The notes: generated by a model from the sequence alone, not told the origin. A stretch of 64,000 nucleotides of DNA from Cladopsammia gracilis (GCA_022457155.1 JAJGOT010000572.1:455088-519087); one strand, 5' to 3'. Shown: positions 10,107 through 20,318, numbered from the stretch's first letter. Translations and numbers: made by a program.

Positions 10107-12015
10107 TTAAAGAGGAGGAAGCCAGTCCAAGTTCTTTTTGTGGAGAAATTGGTAGATGGAGAACCATGGCACCACCATTTCATTCATTTTGTCATAACAG
10201 TGCCCAGTTTAACTCAACCTCTGGAAGGTTTAAAGCAAAGGAAGACGGCTTTTACCTTATCAGTGCTAATGTTTTAATCCAGCATTCAGGTTTATCTCAA
10301 ATTGATATGAATATATCACTTGATGGACAGAATAGCAAAGCCCGTCTGAACACATTTCAGCCAAAACCTTCAAATTCCCCAAGTGGTGTTTTCGTTAGCA
10401 CTTTGACTCTTGCGGGCACGGTTCGACTCATCGCAGAGCAGTATCTATCCATTTTTATAGACGTGCAGTGTCAAAGTGTTTCTTCGTGGAAAGTGTTGCG
10501 CAACAGCAGCTTTTCCGTTGTTATGGTGTCTCGATGGGAAAGTAATTATGCTGCCGGATTTTTAGCGAAGACAGACAAGATTGATAACGGTGATGGGTCG
10601 AAGTTTACTTCAGTCGATCACTGGGTATCAGTTTTCTCTAAAAATCTTTATGCATCGACATTTTTACCCGTTGACATAAAGAGCAGCGGTTTGTATTTTA
10701 TACAAAGCACTTTAATTTTGAGAGACGAAAAGGGTAACTTGACCTTTCACAGTGGAGTTTGTATTCCTGAAACAACAATTGCCTTTAATGGCATAACGGC
10801 GTCCAAAGTGAGCGAAGGATTAAAAGGCAACTTTGTGATAAGTGCATTTGGAGTACTTTACTTACGAAAAGGGCAGAAAATTGATTTGTGCACAAAATCC
10901 GAAAACGAAGGCTATCGATATATACCAGGTTCCTCATTTTCTATGGTGCGATTTGTGGCACCTGGTCAACGACCAGGCCTTTATCAAACCTTTCAACATG
11001 TTCGAAATGCATCTGTGCTTTGTGAGAGGTCAGTGATAAGATCTGTGTCAACTGCTGGAAACCAACTCGCTTACATAAATAGCAATATGTTTAATCCAAA
11101 TCCGACATCACCATGTGACAAGGGAGACTTTATGGCAACTTTAACTGGTACGTATTTTATATCACTAATTTTCACTCTTAAAGGAAACGTCTCGGAAAAC
11201 GTGACTGCCTGTGTTGGACCACGAAAGTGCGAAGTGTGTTACGTTGAGGTTTTTAGTACCCTAAACCAACAAAACAACAACACCGTTGGATTTGCAGGAC
11301 TCCTTGACCTTAAAAGGAGCGAGGTAATCTCCATATGTCTAAAATCCCAAGATAACAGTTTCTCTCTTGTGTCCGCTACACGTTCCGTCCAATTTTTGAA
11401 TGAGTTAGATCTTAACAGAACTGTTAAACTAAGGTACCGATTGCTAAGTTTTGGTTCAAGTGGATGGCACAAGTTACTCGAGTGGACGACCCCCAATGGT
11501 GAAACATTACAGAACATTTCCGTGGTGCATAGTGGAATTTACGTGCTTTCAACTAATATGGTATTAAAAGTTGCTTTTGGAGGCCTTGTTGGAGTAAGAT
11601 TAGAAGCAATCGGATCTGCACACCAAGACGTTTTGTCAATTTCATCAAGTGCTAAAGCAGGTTCTAGTGTATCATTTAGCGTTGCTGTTCTTGTTCGTCT
11701 GAATGCATCGGAAGCGATTTCTGTTTCTGTGTACTCTGATCCAAATTCCACATTCTTTGGTAACAATTCCACATTCTTTGCTGCCCTGATTACGGATGAC
11801 AATCAGCATCCTTGTTTGTCACTGAGGTCCAAAACAAGTAGGTACAGCGGCGGTGAATGGTGGAAAGGTATCGAGCAATGGGAAGACGTTGACACACGAT
11901 GTCTGTCTCCAAACTCAGAATCCACCAAAGGAAGATTTATTGCCGATACGACTGGTGTATATTTCGCTGCTGCTGTAGTTATGGTCAGGACTTCAAGTTC
12001 ATTGCACCAAACAAG
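10107..12015 (+). CDS. Large C1q-Ig-cadherin gene, exon 3 (C1q/TNF-like repeats 5-8 and half of 9)
   Basis: A 1,909-nt exon open throughout, entering in phase 1 and leaving in phase 2 at ACAAG|GTAAAC. It holds four further jelly-roll-like repeats: repeat 5 has DGFYLISANVLI and SSFSVVMVSRW; repeat 6 has SGLYFIQSTLIL, FGVLYLRKGQKIDLC and SSFSMVRFV; repeat 7 has GTYFISLIFTLKG and FAGLLDLKRSEVISICL; repeat 8 has SGIYVLSTNMVL and TFFAALI. The first half of repeat 9 follows (WWKGIEQWEDVD, TGVYFAAAVVMV). The strand pattern fits C1q/TNF folds, usually extracellular binding modules. Cysteines are few and scattered. The break inside repeat 9 is completed by exon 4, 9.8 kb away. Confidence 0.75.
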
Positions 12016-12186
12016 GTAAACCCAACTTGAGAATTTTATAGGGGTCTCGGGGGTACTCCCTCATCTAAGCTATCAACACAATAGGTATGTGGAGTCCCTT
12101 AAGGGTATGGTGTTTGAACAGTTTGCGCTTGACAATGGATATAGAATTTGATAAACTTGGGTATGATTTGTCTTCTGATCAAAAAA
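12016..12186 (+). other. Start of intron 3, left flank of the Polinton-type element
   Basis: Sequence from donor GTAAAC to the target-site duplication TAGATA at 12187-12192. Nothing coding is seen. Confidence 0.6.
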
Positions 12187-12192
12187 TAGATA

Positions 12193-12325
12193 AGTAGTAG
12201 GGGGCCAGCAAACTTAACCCCGCGATGGATTAGGTGCCTATGGATTAGGTGAATTAGGTGCCTAGGTAAATCATTAATATGCATAAGTGGATAGGTGCCT
12301 AGGTGCCTAGGTAATTATATTAATA
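12193..12325. repeat. Left terminal inverted repeat, outer part
   Basis: Inverse of about 20990-21174. It contains short internal repeats (GGATTAGGTGCCTA, GGTAAATCATTAATATGCA); the right repeat has one more such unit. The repeat is interrupted by a CR1-like LINE, resumes at about 13034-13068, is interrupted again by an RTE-like LINE, and resumes at 16180. Confidence 0.8.
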
Positions 12326-13033
12326 CATACATACATACATAAACTTTATTTTTTCTCGAATTTAAGAGTAGCTTTGTAGCTAATTTCTCCGAGAGAAAAA
12401 TAACAAATAACAAAATATACAATAAAAATATTCAATATCATTATAAAATACAATTCTATGCAATATTTACAATTAACGGCTAAAATGAAATAAATCTGTT
12501 TACTAAGCATTTAAAAATACTGTATTAAAATTAAAATTAATTTACAAAATGTTCGAAATTTATATTAAGGCTAGCTAATGCTTTTTTAAAGTCATTAAGG
12601 TTCAGAGTTCGAATGTTGTCCGGCAGTGAATTCGCTTGTTTAACGGCATGATAAGAAAAAGAGCGAAGGCCATAAGTAGTAGTTTTAGGTACAGGGAGTG
12701 TCAAAATGTAGTTACCACGTAAATTATAAGAAGAAGTACGGAAAGTAAACATATAGGATACTTAGTTATAAAAAGGCTTTTGTAAAGTAAAATTAACATA
12801 TTTTGTATACGTCTGTTGTATAGAGAAACACAGTTGACTTTGTCCAATAAAGTAGTGTATGTAGATTCAACATCATTTAGAATGAATCTAAGAGTCCTTT
12901 TATTAAGAGCATCTAATTTCTCAGTATTACGCGCACTGCAGAAATGCCACACCGATGAACAATAATGAAAATGCGGTAGAATAAAGGCCTTATACAATTT
13001 GACCAAAGTGGCTTTAGAAATCAGTTTTCTAAA
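12326..13033 (-). mobile_element. 5'-truncated CR1/Jockey-type LINE 3' end inserted in the left inverted repeat
   Basis: The minus strand encodes the C-terminal part of a reverse transcriptase (LVKLYKAFILPHFHYCSSVW, LDALNKRTLRFI) and, after a frame change near 12740, the usual tail (YNLRGNYILTLPVPKT, TYGLRSFSYHAVKQANSLP). It ends at the left in a TATG/CATA microsatellite (12326-12341), a common 3' tail of this LINE group. It splits the sequence ATTAATATGCATTAG that is intact in the right inverted repeat, proving a later insertion. About 700 bp remain of an element normally 4-6 kb long. Confidence 0.75.
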
Positions 13034-13055
13034 TATATGCATTAGTGGATAGGTA

Positions 13056-13068
13056 AATCAATTATCTA
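13056..13068. repeat. Target-site duplication, left copy, of the RTE-like LINE
   Basis: AATCAATTATCTA, identical to 16167-16179. The uninterrupted equivalent is in the right inverted repeat (about 20950-20970). Confidence 0.85.
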
Positions 13069-16000
13069 GATAGTCCCTTGGCTCCTATGTGGAGCATAGG
13101 TCATCCACAATTTTCCTCCATTGCTCTCTGTCCTGAGCCTGTCTTTCGATTTCTGTCCAACGCAAGCCTATTTGCCGTAGTTCTTGTTCAGCAGATCGTC
13201 TCCAGTTGTTTTTGGGCCTGCCCCTGTTTTGCTTGAATTGGGGATTCCAGAAGAGTGCTTGCTTTGTCACGTTGTTCTGAGATTTCCTTAGCGTGTGTCC
13301 AATCCATTTCCACTTCTTTCTTCTGATTTGGGTCTTCATCTTCTCTTCCTGAGTTTTTGCCAATAGATTTTCATTACTGATGGTGTTCGGCTATCTTACA
13401 CCAAGGATGTGTCGTAGGCAGCGGTTTGTGAAGGCTTGAATTCTGTCTGTGATGTTTTTCGTTACTCTCCAAGTTTCAGCTCCGTACATCAAGACTGTTT
13501 TTACATTTGTGTTAAAGATCCTAAGTTTGGTCCTCAGGGATATCTCTTTAGACTTCCACACGGGTCTAAGCAGAAGGAATGCTGTTCTGGCTTTGCCAAT
13601 TCTCACCAACACATCTTGTTCCGTTCCTCCATCAACAGCTATCACGCTCCCTAGGTAGGTAAAGGAGGCGACGTCCTCTATGTCCTCATTGTCTAGCTTG
13701 ATTGGGTGTTCGTTTGTGCTGTTAATGCGCATCGTCTTAGTCTTGCTTTTTTTGATAGTGAGACCTGCCATACCTGCGGTTGTAGCCAATGACTGGACTT
13801 TGTTCTGCGCATGGTTATGGTTGTGGGAAAGTAAAGCGATGTCATCGGCAAAATCTAGATCGTGGAGTTGGGAGAGGAGGGTCCATTGTATTCCCGTCCA
13901 GGAGCCTTCTGTTGTAGTCTTCATTATCCAATCAGTAACAAGAAGAAACAGCAGGGGTGATAAGATGCAGCCTTGTCTGACTCCGGTCTTCACAGAGAAA
14001 AGTGGTGTAAGTTCGCGGTTGTGTATTACTCTGATTTAGGAATTGTGGTATGACTGCTGTATGATGGTAATGAACTATGGGATTCCATAGTGGCGCATAA
14101 TCTTCCAGAGTGTGCTGTGATCGACACTATCGAAGGCCTTTTCGAAATCTATGAAAGTCATGTAGAGTGAAGAGTTCCATTCGAGCGACTGCTCAGCTAT
14201 GATTCTTAGGGTTGCGATATGGTCAGTGCAAGACCTGTTCTTTCTAAAGCCCATTTGCTGATCTCTTAAGATCTCGTCGAGCGCATCTGTTAGCCTTTGC
14301 AAGATGATTTGGCTGAGGATTTTTCCTGGCACTGATAGCATGGTAATTCCCCTGTAGTTGTTACAATTTGCTAGGTCTCCCTTTTTGGGGATTTTAACAA
14401 GGTTCCCCTCGGGTCCAATCCGCAGGAATATTTTCTTCTTCCCAGACCTTCTCATAGATCTCGTACAGCATCTGTGTTGAGGTGTTTAGATCTCCCTTGA
14501 GGATTTCTGCTGGAATGCCATCTGGGCCTGGAGCTTTTCCATTCTTTTGTTTCTTGATTGCTTTCTCTATTTCCCCTCTGCTGGGTTTTGCGGTGTTAAC
14601 ATCCAACATCAGTTCGGCTTCTGGGATGACTATAGAGTTTGGTGGTGGTGGTCGATTCAACAATTCTTCGAAATATTCTCCCCATCTCTTTAGCTGATCT
14701 TCCTGCTTGGTTAGTGTGTTACCGTGCTTGTCTTTAATGGGTTTTGATGCAGAGCTCTTCTTTCCTGCTAGTTTCTTTGTCAGGTCATATAAATCTTTCA
14801 TCCTGTGTTGTTTTGCTGCTGTTTCGGCTTCCTTTGCTAGATCGTTTATGAACTTTCTTTTATCCCGCCTGATATCTTTCCGCACCTCCTGGTTGGCTTC
14901 ATTGTACTGGCTCTGGGCTTCCCTTCTGGCAGCCCTTGTTCTGCTGTTGTTGATCTTGCCTTTAAGCTTTCTTCTGTTCTCAATTTTGTTCAAGGTTTCG
15001 GTGGTGATCCATTCCTTGTGTTGGTTCTGTTTTAGACCTAGGATTTCTTTGGATGTATCTGTCCATGCCTGCTTCCTCTTGCTCCATATGTCTTCTATGC
15101 TCTGCTGTTGGTCTTCATCTGCTAGGTCCGCCAGGACCTGGTACCTGTTGCTAAGTGCAATCTGGAAAGCTCTGAGGGTGGGTGGATCTTGGAGGAGATT
15201 GGTATTGTATCTTGGTGTTACTTTGGGGTTGCTGGTATTGTATTTCTTAAGCTTCAATCTCAGTATAGCGACGACTAGGTGGTGGTCTGACGACACATCT
15301 GCCCCTCTGTACACTCTCACATCTTGTACTGATTGTCTGAATCTTTTTTCGGGCTCTGCATCATTTGTTGGTGCATAACCTTGAACAATTGAGATGTTGA
15401 CGGCTGTACCATAGAAGCTTGCAGTAATCAGTCTTGCATTAACCGGTTCCCACTCCATCAGTGCTTTAGTTGTTTCTGCTGAGAGCATAAAAGCAACTCC
15501 ATGCGTATGCCTTGCATGATTGTCCTCGTGCCCTGAATATAGGATGGTTTGGCCAGATGCTAATCGAAGCCTTCCAGACATGATCCATCTTGTCTCGCTA
15601 ATACCGAGTAGATTGATTTTATATCTACTCATTTCGTTTGCAATCTGTTGAGCTCTCCCAACCTCAAACATGGTCCTAACGTCCCATGTCCCAAGCTTTG
15701 TGATAGTCCTGGGTGTGAGTAGTCGGTTCGGCCCTGCAGCATCCACATTGTGGGTTTGGCTGTATTGCGTCATTTCAATCCCGTTTGGGATAGCTTCTCT
15801 TTGGCCCAAGACTGGTTGAGTAATTGAGTGAGTTCCTGTAGACGTTTCTGTAACCGTGGAAGTTTTACGAGGGTAGGGGGTTGGCCTACCGCTCAACCCC
15901 CAACCTGGAGGGCCAGGGTTTTTCTGTCGGGGTTGTCCTTCCCTTAGCCACTGGGATCCTGTTATTTAAAGGCGCCGGATGCTCGCCTTTCGCCGTTGTT

Positions 16001-16166
16001 GCTCAGCTGCAGTGTGGAACTGCATTACCAGGGTTACAGCAAGGATGTGCAACAGCCGACTTGGTGGCAGAGCCTGTTTGAGACGGTGGGCATTTCCCGG
16101 CATTTAAAGGGCGCACCTGGTGGCCCCAGTGCACCCAACCGAGACCCATTACCACCCTTCAACCCC
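13069..16166 (-). mobile_element. RTE-like non-LTR retrotransposon nested in the left inverted repeat
   Basis: A 3.1-kb insertion flanked by a perfect 13-bp duplication, oriented 5' to 3' from right to left. It has a GC-rich 5' region (16166-15900) and then one degraded ORF. No poly(A) tail is present at the left (3') end, which finishes with CCAAGGGACTATC on the minus strand, as is common in RTE-like elements. It is shorter than a full element because part of the endonuclease is missing. The clean duplication and moderate ORF preservation suggest a fairly recent insertion. Confidence 0.8.
13085..15896 (-). pseudogene. Endonuclease-reverse transcriptase ORF of the RTE-like LINE (broken)
   Basis: Segments in order on the minus strand: 15896-14394 carries apurinic-type endonuclease remnants (LGTWDVRTMFEVGR, LLGISETRWIMSGRLRL, SDHHLVVAILRLKLKKY) with an internal deletion between YAPTNDAEPEKRF and VQDVRVYRGAD, then a linker and KQKNGKAPGPDGIPAEILKG, the start of the reverse transcriptase. 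14455-14075 carries NYRGITMLSVPGKILSQIIL and motif A (FIDFEKAFDSVD). 13993-13391 carries GVRQGCILSPLLF and the catalytic motif FADD. 13363-13085 carries the C-terminal RRKKWKWIGHTLRK region. Frame changes near 14430, 14070 and 13380 break it. The endonuclease type is the one often mis-annotated in animals as 'craniofacial development protein 2-like'. Confidence 0.8.
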
Positions 16167-16179
16167 AATCAATTATCTA
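16167..16179. repeat. Target-site duplication, right copy, of the RTE-like LINE
   Basis: AATCAATTATCTA, identical to 13056-13068. Confidence 0.85.
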
Positions 16180-16822
16180 CCTTCCGTTTTATACCCACAC
16201 AATAGAAACAGTAGACATGCCCAAACTTGCCCGCTTTATACCAAATCACTTCAAAACAAAACACAACTGACACAGATATCCTTTACAGACATATAGAGCA
16301 AAACAACATGCCTTGACCAGGACTCGAACCTGGGTTACTGCGGCCACAACGCAGTGTCTTGACCACTAGACCATCAAAGCTGTGGATATTATAAGCGAAT
16401 AAAACTAATTAGAGGGCTCCGAAACATTCAAGTTTAGAAGCAATAAAATTGCACAGTATAAAAAAACCGCTTTTTACTTTACTAAGATCCGCAACATTCT
16501 TATAACCGCTTTATCGCTAGACTCTGTCGCTTTTCAGTTTGCCAGCCATCACCCACTTTAAGTTTTAATTTCTTTTCCGGTAGCTTCAATGTTCAAACTT
16601 TTAATTATGCGAACTTACACTAAACTAAATTTGCATGAAAAATTAGCACCTCGGAAAAATAAACAAAGCAACCAATTACATGCGTACTAAAACAATAAAA
16701 CCACACTTTATTAAGTTCAAAGTATATTTATTGATAACAAACAATTTCATAATTATACAGACAATTTAAAAGCTTAGTTGGAAATTAAGGAACAGACAGA
16801 GTCGATTTATTCTTTTTCATCG
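16180..16822. repeat. Left terminal inverted repeat, inner part
   Basis: Inverse complement of about 20298-20945 with few differences. It holds the left tRNA-His-like gene (16309-16380). On the minus strand it also provides the 3' region of the ATPase gene, including the AATAAA-type signals (TCAATAAATATA, CTTAATAAAGTG) mirrored near 20390-20420. Confidence 0.8.
16309..16380 (-). tRNA. tRNA-His-like gene (anticodon GTG) in the left inverted repeat
   Basis: 72 nt on the minus strand. Acceptor strands GCTTTGA and TCAAGGC pair with one G-T wobble. The D stem GTCT/AGAC pairs. The anticodon arm CTGCG-TTGTGGC-CGCAG is fully paired and gives anticodon GTG (His). The T arm CCAGG-TTCGAGT-CCTGG is fully paired, and the B box GGTTCGAGTCC matches consensus. 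A TTTT run follows the 3' end within 10 nt, a pol III terminator. Cellular tRNA-His usually has a more GC-rich acceptor stem, so this could be a captured tRNA gene or a tRNA-derived promoter. Confidence 0.75.
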
Positions 16823-16829
16823 GGTGTTA

Positions 16830-18173
16830 TTAATCCTCTTGATTCTTAGAATACTTGTAAGGTTCAGCTCTAAATCTATAACGCCGCCATCGCCTTTTAG
16901 GTTTATCCTCACCAACATCTAAGTAATTTACTAACTGGATTCTAGGTCGTTTTCGCTTCGGTGCTGGCGAGGGTGTTTGAACTGTTGGGGGAGGGGTCAA
17001 AACGACTGGATTTAAAGGTAGTGGCGTTACTGCGGAAGTTCCTTGTATAGTGGGCGCTGGAGAGGGTGTCGCGATAAATGGATTTAAGGGTGTAGAGGTT
17101 GTCACCGCTGTTAATGCTGTGGGTTCTTGTATAATGGTGGGTAAATTATCTTTCGGATGACTTGCAAAACTTCTTTTCATTTCATCAGACTGTTGAGGTC
17201 TTCCATTCAATTGATGTTTAAACGTCAGAAATCTGTTTTGCAGCTCAAGGTACTGTTTGGCTTTGTCATTTTCCTCAAGGTCTGTACGAGAGAGAAGGTT
17301 GTCCATTCTGTCCTGTAGTCCCTGCATGGCTGAGAGAACTGGAGCTGTCGAAAGGTTCTGTTGTCTGAGATACTTTAGTAGCTCTTGAGAAATATTGTTT
17401 TCTACCCCTGCTGTTTGATTAAATTGTTCTTCACCAGGTAGTACATTCGTTCGCAGTCTACAATTATCTTGTGTGGTTGTTTTTAAATCCACCAAGAGAT
17501 AACCAAAGGGTCTTCGTACAGCCTCTTCGTACTGGTTTATAAAGAAAGCCGTTTGCCCAGGATACATTTGCTTAGCTAGGGTCAAAATTTGCAGTTTGTC
17601 TCTGGGATTCTTGAAAAGGACCAAGTAGTGACTGTTTAAACTGATACTTCGGCTTTCCTTCCCCTGATGAAATAGATTCTGTACGATATAAATGACACTC
17701 AGGTTGCGGTGATAAGAACCTCGTGTAAAAAGGTTTACTATTCGCTTGTCTTTGCCGGCGTCAATCATTTGATCGTCAAAGACGATTAAGTTCCGTTTGT
17801 TGACATCAAAATAGGAATCGTGTTCCAACGCAGAAGGCATACCCTTGACAAATTCAATTTGTGGTATTGTGACTAGCATTTGAATGTACGTGGGCTGCCA
17901 TTGGGAATAACACCAGACAATCCTCTCGGGTGGTGGGTTTATCACGTCTGAGGCCTGTTGTAACGGTGATTGGACCCAAAACGTTTTCCCCGAACCGGTC
18001 ATCCCTGCAACCATACAAGTAAAAGGGTGCTCGAAGTGAAACCGCTGACACTTTTGTGTAGAAATCGGCATTGCTTTAAATGGAGTGAAAGTAGGACTGG
18101 TGTGTTTGTTGGTCATGTGTCTTTGCATATTATCTTTCCTGCTAAATGTCTTCTCACAAACGGGACAGGACAA
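16830..18173 (-). CDS. A32/FtsK-HerA-like packaging ATPase with N-terminal C2H2 zinc finger
   Basis: 447 residues, intact. Residues 3-24 form a C2H2 finger (CPVC...HMTNKH). Residues 57-64 are Walker A (GMTGSGKT), and NLIVFDD near 128-134 is Walker B. SVIYIVQN near 159-166 fits the sensor strand after an RGSYHRN stretch. The C-terminal third is low-complexity, rich in P, T and S, ending in a basic patch (KRKRPRIQL, RRWRRYRF) and the tail AEPYKYSKNQED. Known of the family: such ATPases power DNA packaging into capsids in Polintons and related viruses. An N-terminal DNA-binding finger is unusual for the family as I know it. The gene reads toward the left inverted repeat, which supplies its 3' UTR, and is divergent from the two plus-strand ORFs across 18174-19086. 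Confidence 0.8.
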   Translation of the reverse strand: MSCPVCEKTFSRKDNMQRHMTNKHTSPTFTPFKAMPISTQKCQRFHFEHPFTCMVAGMTGSGKTFWVQSPLQQASDVINPPPERIVWCYSQWQPTYIQMLVTIPQIEFVKGMPSALEHDSYFDVNKRNLIVFDDQMIDAGKDKRIVNLFTRGSYHRNLSVIYIVQNLFHQGKESRSISLNSHYLVLFKNPRDKLQILTLAKQMYPGQTAFFINQYEEAVRRPFGYLLVDLKTTTQDNCRLRTNVLPGEEQFNQTAGVENNISQELLKYLRQQNLSTAPVLSAMQGLQDRMDNLLSRTDLEENDKAKQYLELQNRFLTFKHQLNGRPQQSDEMKRSFASHPKDNLPTIIQEPTALTAVTTSTPLNPFIATPSPAPTIQGTSAVTPLPLNPVVLTPPPTVQTPSPAPKRKRPRIQLVNYLDVGEDKPKRRWRRYRFRAEPYKYSKNQED

Positions 18174-18518
18174 ATTCGTGTCAACTCAATGAAAGCTCAA
18201 TGTGAACTGAGAAAGAGGCGAATGTTACTCACTTATATAGGCTACAAGCAGTTGCAAAAAGGTTGAGACACTTTCCAAAAAAATGTTCATTCCGTATAAA
18301 AGCGACCACGTAGCACAAATGAAATCAATGCCATGTCCTAGTATCCCCCCTCCACCTTTCAATGTTGATGACTGTTAGTTTGAATGGCATTTTTGATCTG
18401 GTACAACACTGATAAGGGGGGAGGGGGTGGGGACTTGTTGAAAACCATGTTAGGCTCTAAATATGCACTACAGTACACAATGTCTCAACTCTTTTTGCAA
18501 TTGCTTGTAGCTCCTCCT

Positions 18519-19018
18519 CAATCCTATTGTTTTCACCTCCTCCTCCTCCTCCTCCTCAATTCTATTGTTTTCGCCTCCTCCTCCTCCCCCTCCTCCTCAA
18601 TTCTATTGTTTTCGCCTCCTCCTCCTCCTCCTCCTCCTCCTCCTCCTCCTCCTCCTCCTCCTCCTCCCCCTCCTCCCCCTCCTCCTCCTCCTCAATTCTA
18701 TTGTTTTCGCCTCCTGCCCCTCCTCAATTCTATTGTTTTCACCTCCTCCTCCTCCTCAATTCTATTGTTTTCGCCTCCTCCTCCTCCCCCTCCTCCTCAA
18801 TTCTATTGTTTTCGGCTCCTCCTCCTCCTCCTCCTCAATTCTATTGTTTTCGCCTCCTCCTCCTCCTCCTCAATTCTATTGTTTTCACCTCCTCCTCCTC
18901 CTCCTCCTCAATTCTATTGTTTTCGCCTCCTCCCCCCCCCTCCTCCTCCTCCTCCTCCCCCCCCTCCTCCTCCTCCTCCTCCTCAATTCTATTGTTTTCA
19001 CCACCACCACCACAACTC
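18519..19018. repeat. Compound minisatellite: (TCC)n blocks separated by ATTCTATTGTTTTCGCC
   Basis: About a dozen copies of TCAATTCTATTGTTTTC(G/A)CC alternate with TCC triplet runs of variable length (the longest about 18610-18690, with C-runs at 18933-18965). It lies between the divergent ATPase and the plus-strand ORFs, where promoters would be expected. The long open frames across it are an artefact of the triplet repeat. Confidence 0.85.
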
Positions 19019-19086
19019 TATTGTTTTTTTCCTTCTATTCCACGATAAAAGACAACAACTCACTATTCTTAGCTCATTCTACAGTT

Positions 19087-19449
19087 ATGTCTCAAGTAGT
19101 GAAGAACAACCGGGGTTTTCTACAGCTCTTAGCTACTGGTCCCGATCATCAGCGCCAATTTCTCTTAAGGACAGCTTCTCCACAACAGGTTCACGCCTTG
19201 TTACATATTCTTTATAATGTTCTTAAGGAAAACATTCCCTGTCCTGAAACAAATAAGCGTGTTTTGCTCCGAGCAAAACGTTCCCTACAAGACAAAGAAG
19301 CAAATACTTGTACAAGAGGGTGGTGGCTTTATACAAGACTTATTGGCCCCCGTTGTTACAAGCTTGGGCGTTTTGATGCTATAAAAGAAACTATACATCA
19401 TTGCACTGATCATTTCAAGCTTGTCTTTAATGAGTACGGATCGATATGA
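19087..19449 (+). CDS. Small basic Polinton-associated protein (120 aa)
   Basis: Start ATG at 19087 (MSQVVKNNRGFLQLLATG). An upstream frame is open through the triplet repeat but is not credible. The N-terminal two-thirds reads as a helical segment (FLQLLATGPDHQRQFLLRT, VHALLHILYNVLKENIPCP), followed by a basic helix (RVLLRAKRSLQDKE). From memory, short proteins of the pattern 'FL.LLA....QR..LL.T....V.ALxEI..NVL..NIP' recur in animal Polinton-like elements next to capsid-region genes. Their function is unclear to me. The stop codon overlaps the next start as ATGA. Confidence 0.6.
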   Translation: MSQVVKNNRGFLQLLATGPDHQRQFLLRTASPQQVHALLHILYNVLKENIPCPETNKRVLLRAKRSLQDKEANTCTRGWWLYTRLIGPRCYKLGRFDAIKETIHHCTDHFKLVFNEYGSI

Positions 19450-20318
19450 AGAGAAAAGTAGACTGGGATGAAGAAGAAATGGAGAGCGGTATGGAAGACA
19501 CTATAACCTCCGATGAGGACAACGATGACGAGAAAGACAACGAGGAGCCAAGAATTAAAGATGTTTTAGGCAATCTTTCCAAAGCGGTGTCAAAAGAACG
19601 TGCTTCTGATTTGTTGCATAGCATGGCCGCTTCCAAAGATATCCTGTTTTGGGCACCTAGAGGCCAATTACTCCGAAATCAGCGCATAATACCCGTGACA
19701 AACATCGCAGAGCTGGTTGAGTATGTGCTACTTCCCCATGACGATGATGTAGCCCGACCCCGTGCGCTTAATACTTCTTTAGATGGACTCGCAGAGTTGG
19801 GAATTGATAAGCGTTTAATCAAGAATAAAAAACTGTTAAGCGATCTTTTAGAGAAAGAAAAGGTCTATCAAGAACAAAAAGAATCCGACAACGAGACATA
19901 TGAAGGAGATTCAACCGACAGCAAAGGAGAGGAAAGCGCTTCTGAGAACAGTCCGGCCGATGGGTCTGAAGAGAGCGACCAAGAAATTCAAATTGATGAA
20001 GAGGATGCAGGAAATTCAACCGACAACGAAGAAGAGGAAAGCGCTTCTGAAAGCGGGGAAATAATTCAGGCAAAAAGTCAAATCCCATGTCATCATTGCG
20101 AGAGTTCAAATGTGTATGTAACCGGAGTCGTGAAATGTCCCAAATGCTTTTGGCATGATAATAAAAAGATTTGCCCCATATGCGAGCACAAGATTCCTTT
20201 GGACAAAACTAAACTCGTGAAAGAGACCCTTGCTCGTTGCGATGATTGCAGTGCGGTGAGATACAGAAAACCAAGGGAATCAAAGAGTACTTTGTATAAA
20301 CCCGATGAAAAAGAATAA
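19446..20318 (+). CDS. Acidic protein with C-terminal zinc ribbons (290 aa), Polinton-associated
   Basis: Start at 19446, overlapping the upstream stop in ATGA. The first 35 residues are highly acidic. Residues about 36-140 form a compact region (VLGNLSKAVSKERASDLLHS, ILFWAPRGQLLRNQRIIPV, NIAELVEYVLL, LAELGIDKRLIKN) whose 'W...G.l...r.I....I.eLv..vl' pattern recurs, to my recollection, in cnidarian virus-like elements. A second acidic linker contains an imperfect internal duplication (STDSKGEESASE and STDNEEEESASE). The C-terminus has paired cysteines (CHHC, CPKC, CPIC, CDDC) suggesting two zinc ribbons, compatible with nucleic-acid binding. Function unknown. The last codons lie inside the right inverted repeat. 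Confidence 0.65.
   Translation: MKRKVDWDEEEMESGMEDTITSDEDNDDEKDNEEPRIKDVLGNLSKAVSKERASDLLHSMAASKDILFWAPRGQLLRNQRIIPVTNIAELVEYVLLPHDDDVARPRALNTSLDGLAELGIDKRLIKNKKLLSDLLEKEKVYQEQKESDNETYEGDSTDSKGEESASENSPADGSEESDQEIQIDEEDAGNSTDNEEEESASESGEIIQAKSQIPCHHCESSNVYVTGVVKCPKCFWHDNKKICPICEHKIPLDKTKLVKETLARCDDCSAVRYRKPRESKSTLYKPDEKE

Noticed and set aside
14707..15378. Plus-strand ORF of 223 codons, leucine/serine-rich
   Set aside because: Shadow of the LINE ORF on the opposite strand.
18384..19048. Three long overlapping open frames (proline/serine/leucine-rich)
   Set aside because: They are produced by the TCC-based minisatellite, which is open in all three frames. The only credible coding sequence there starts at 19087.
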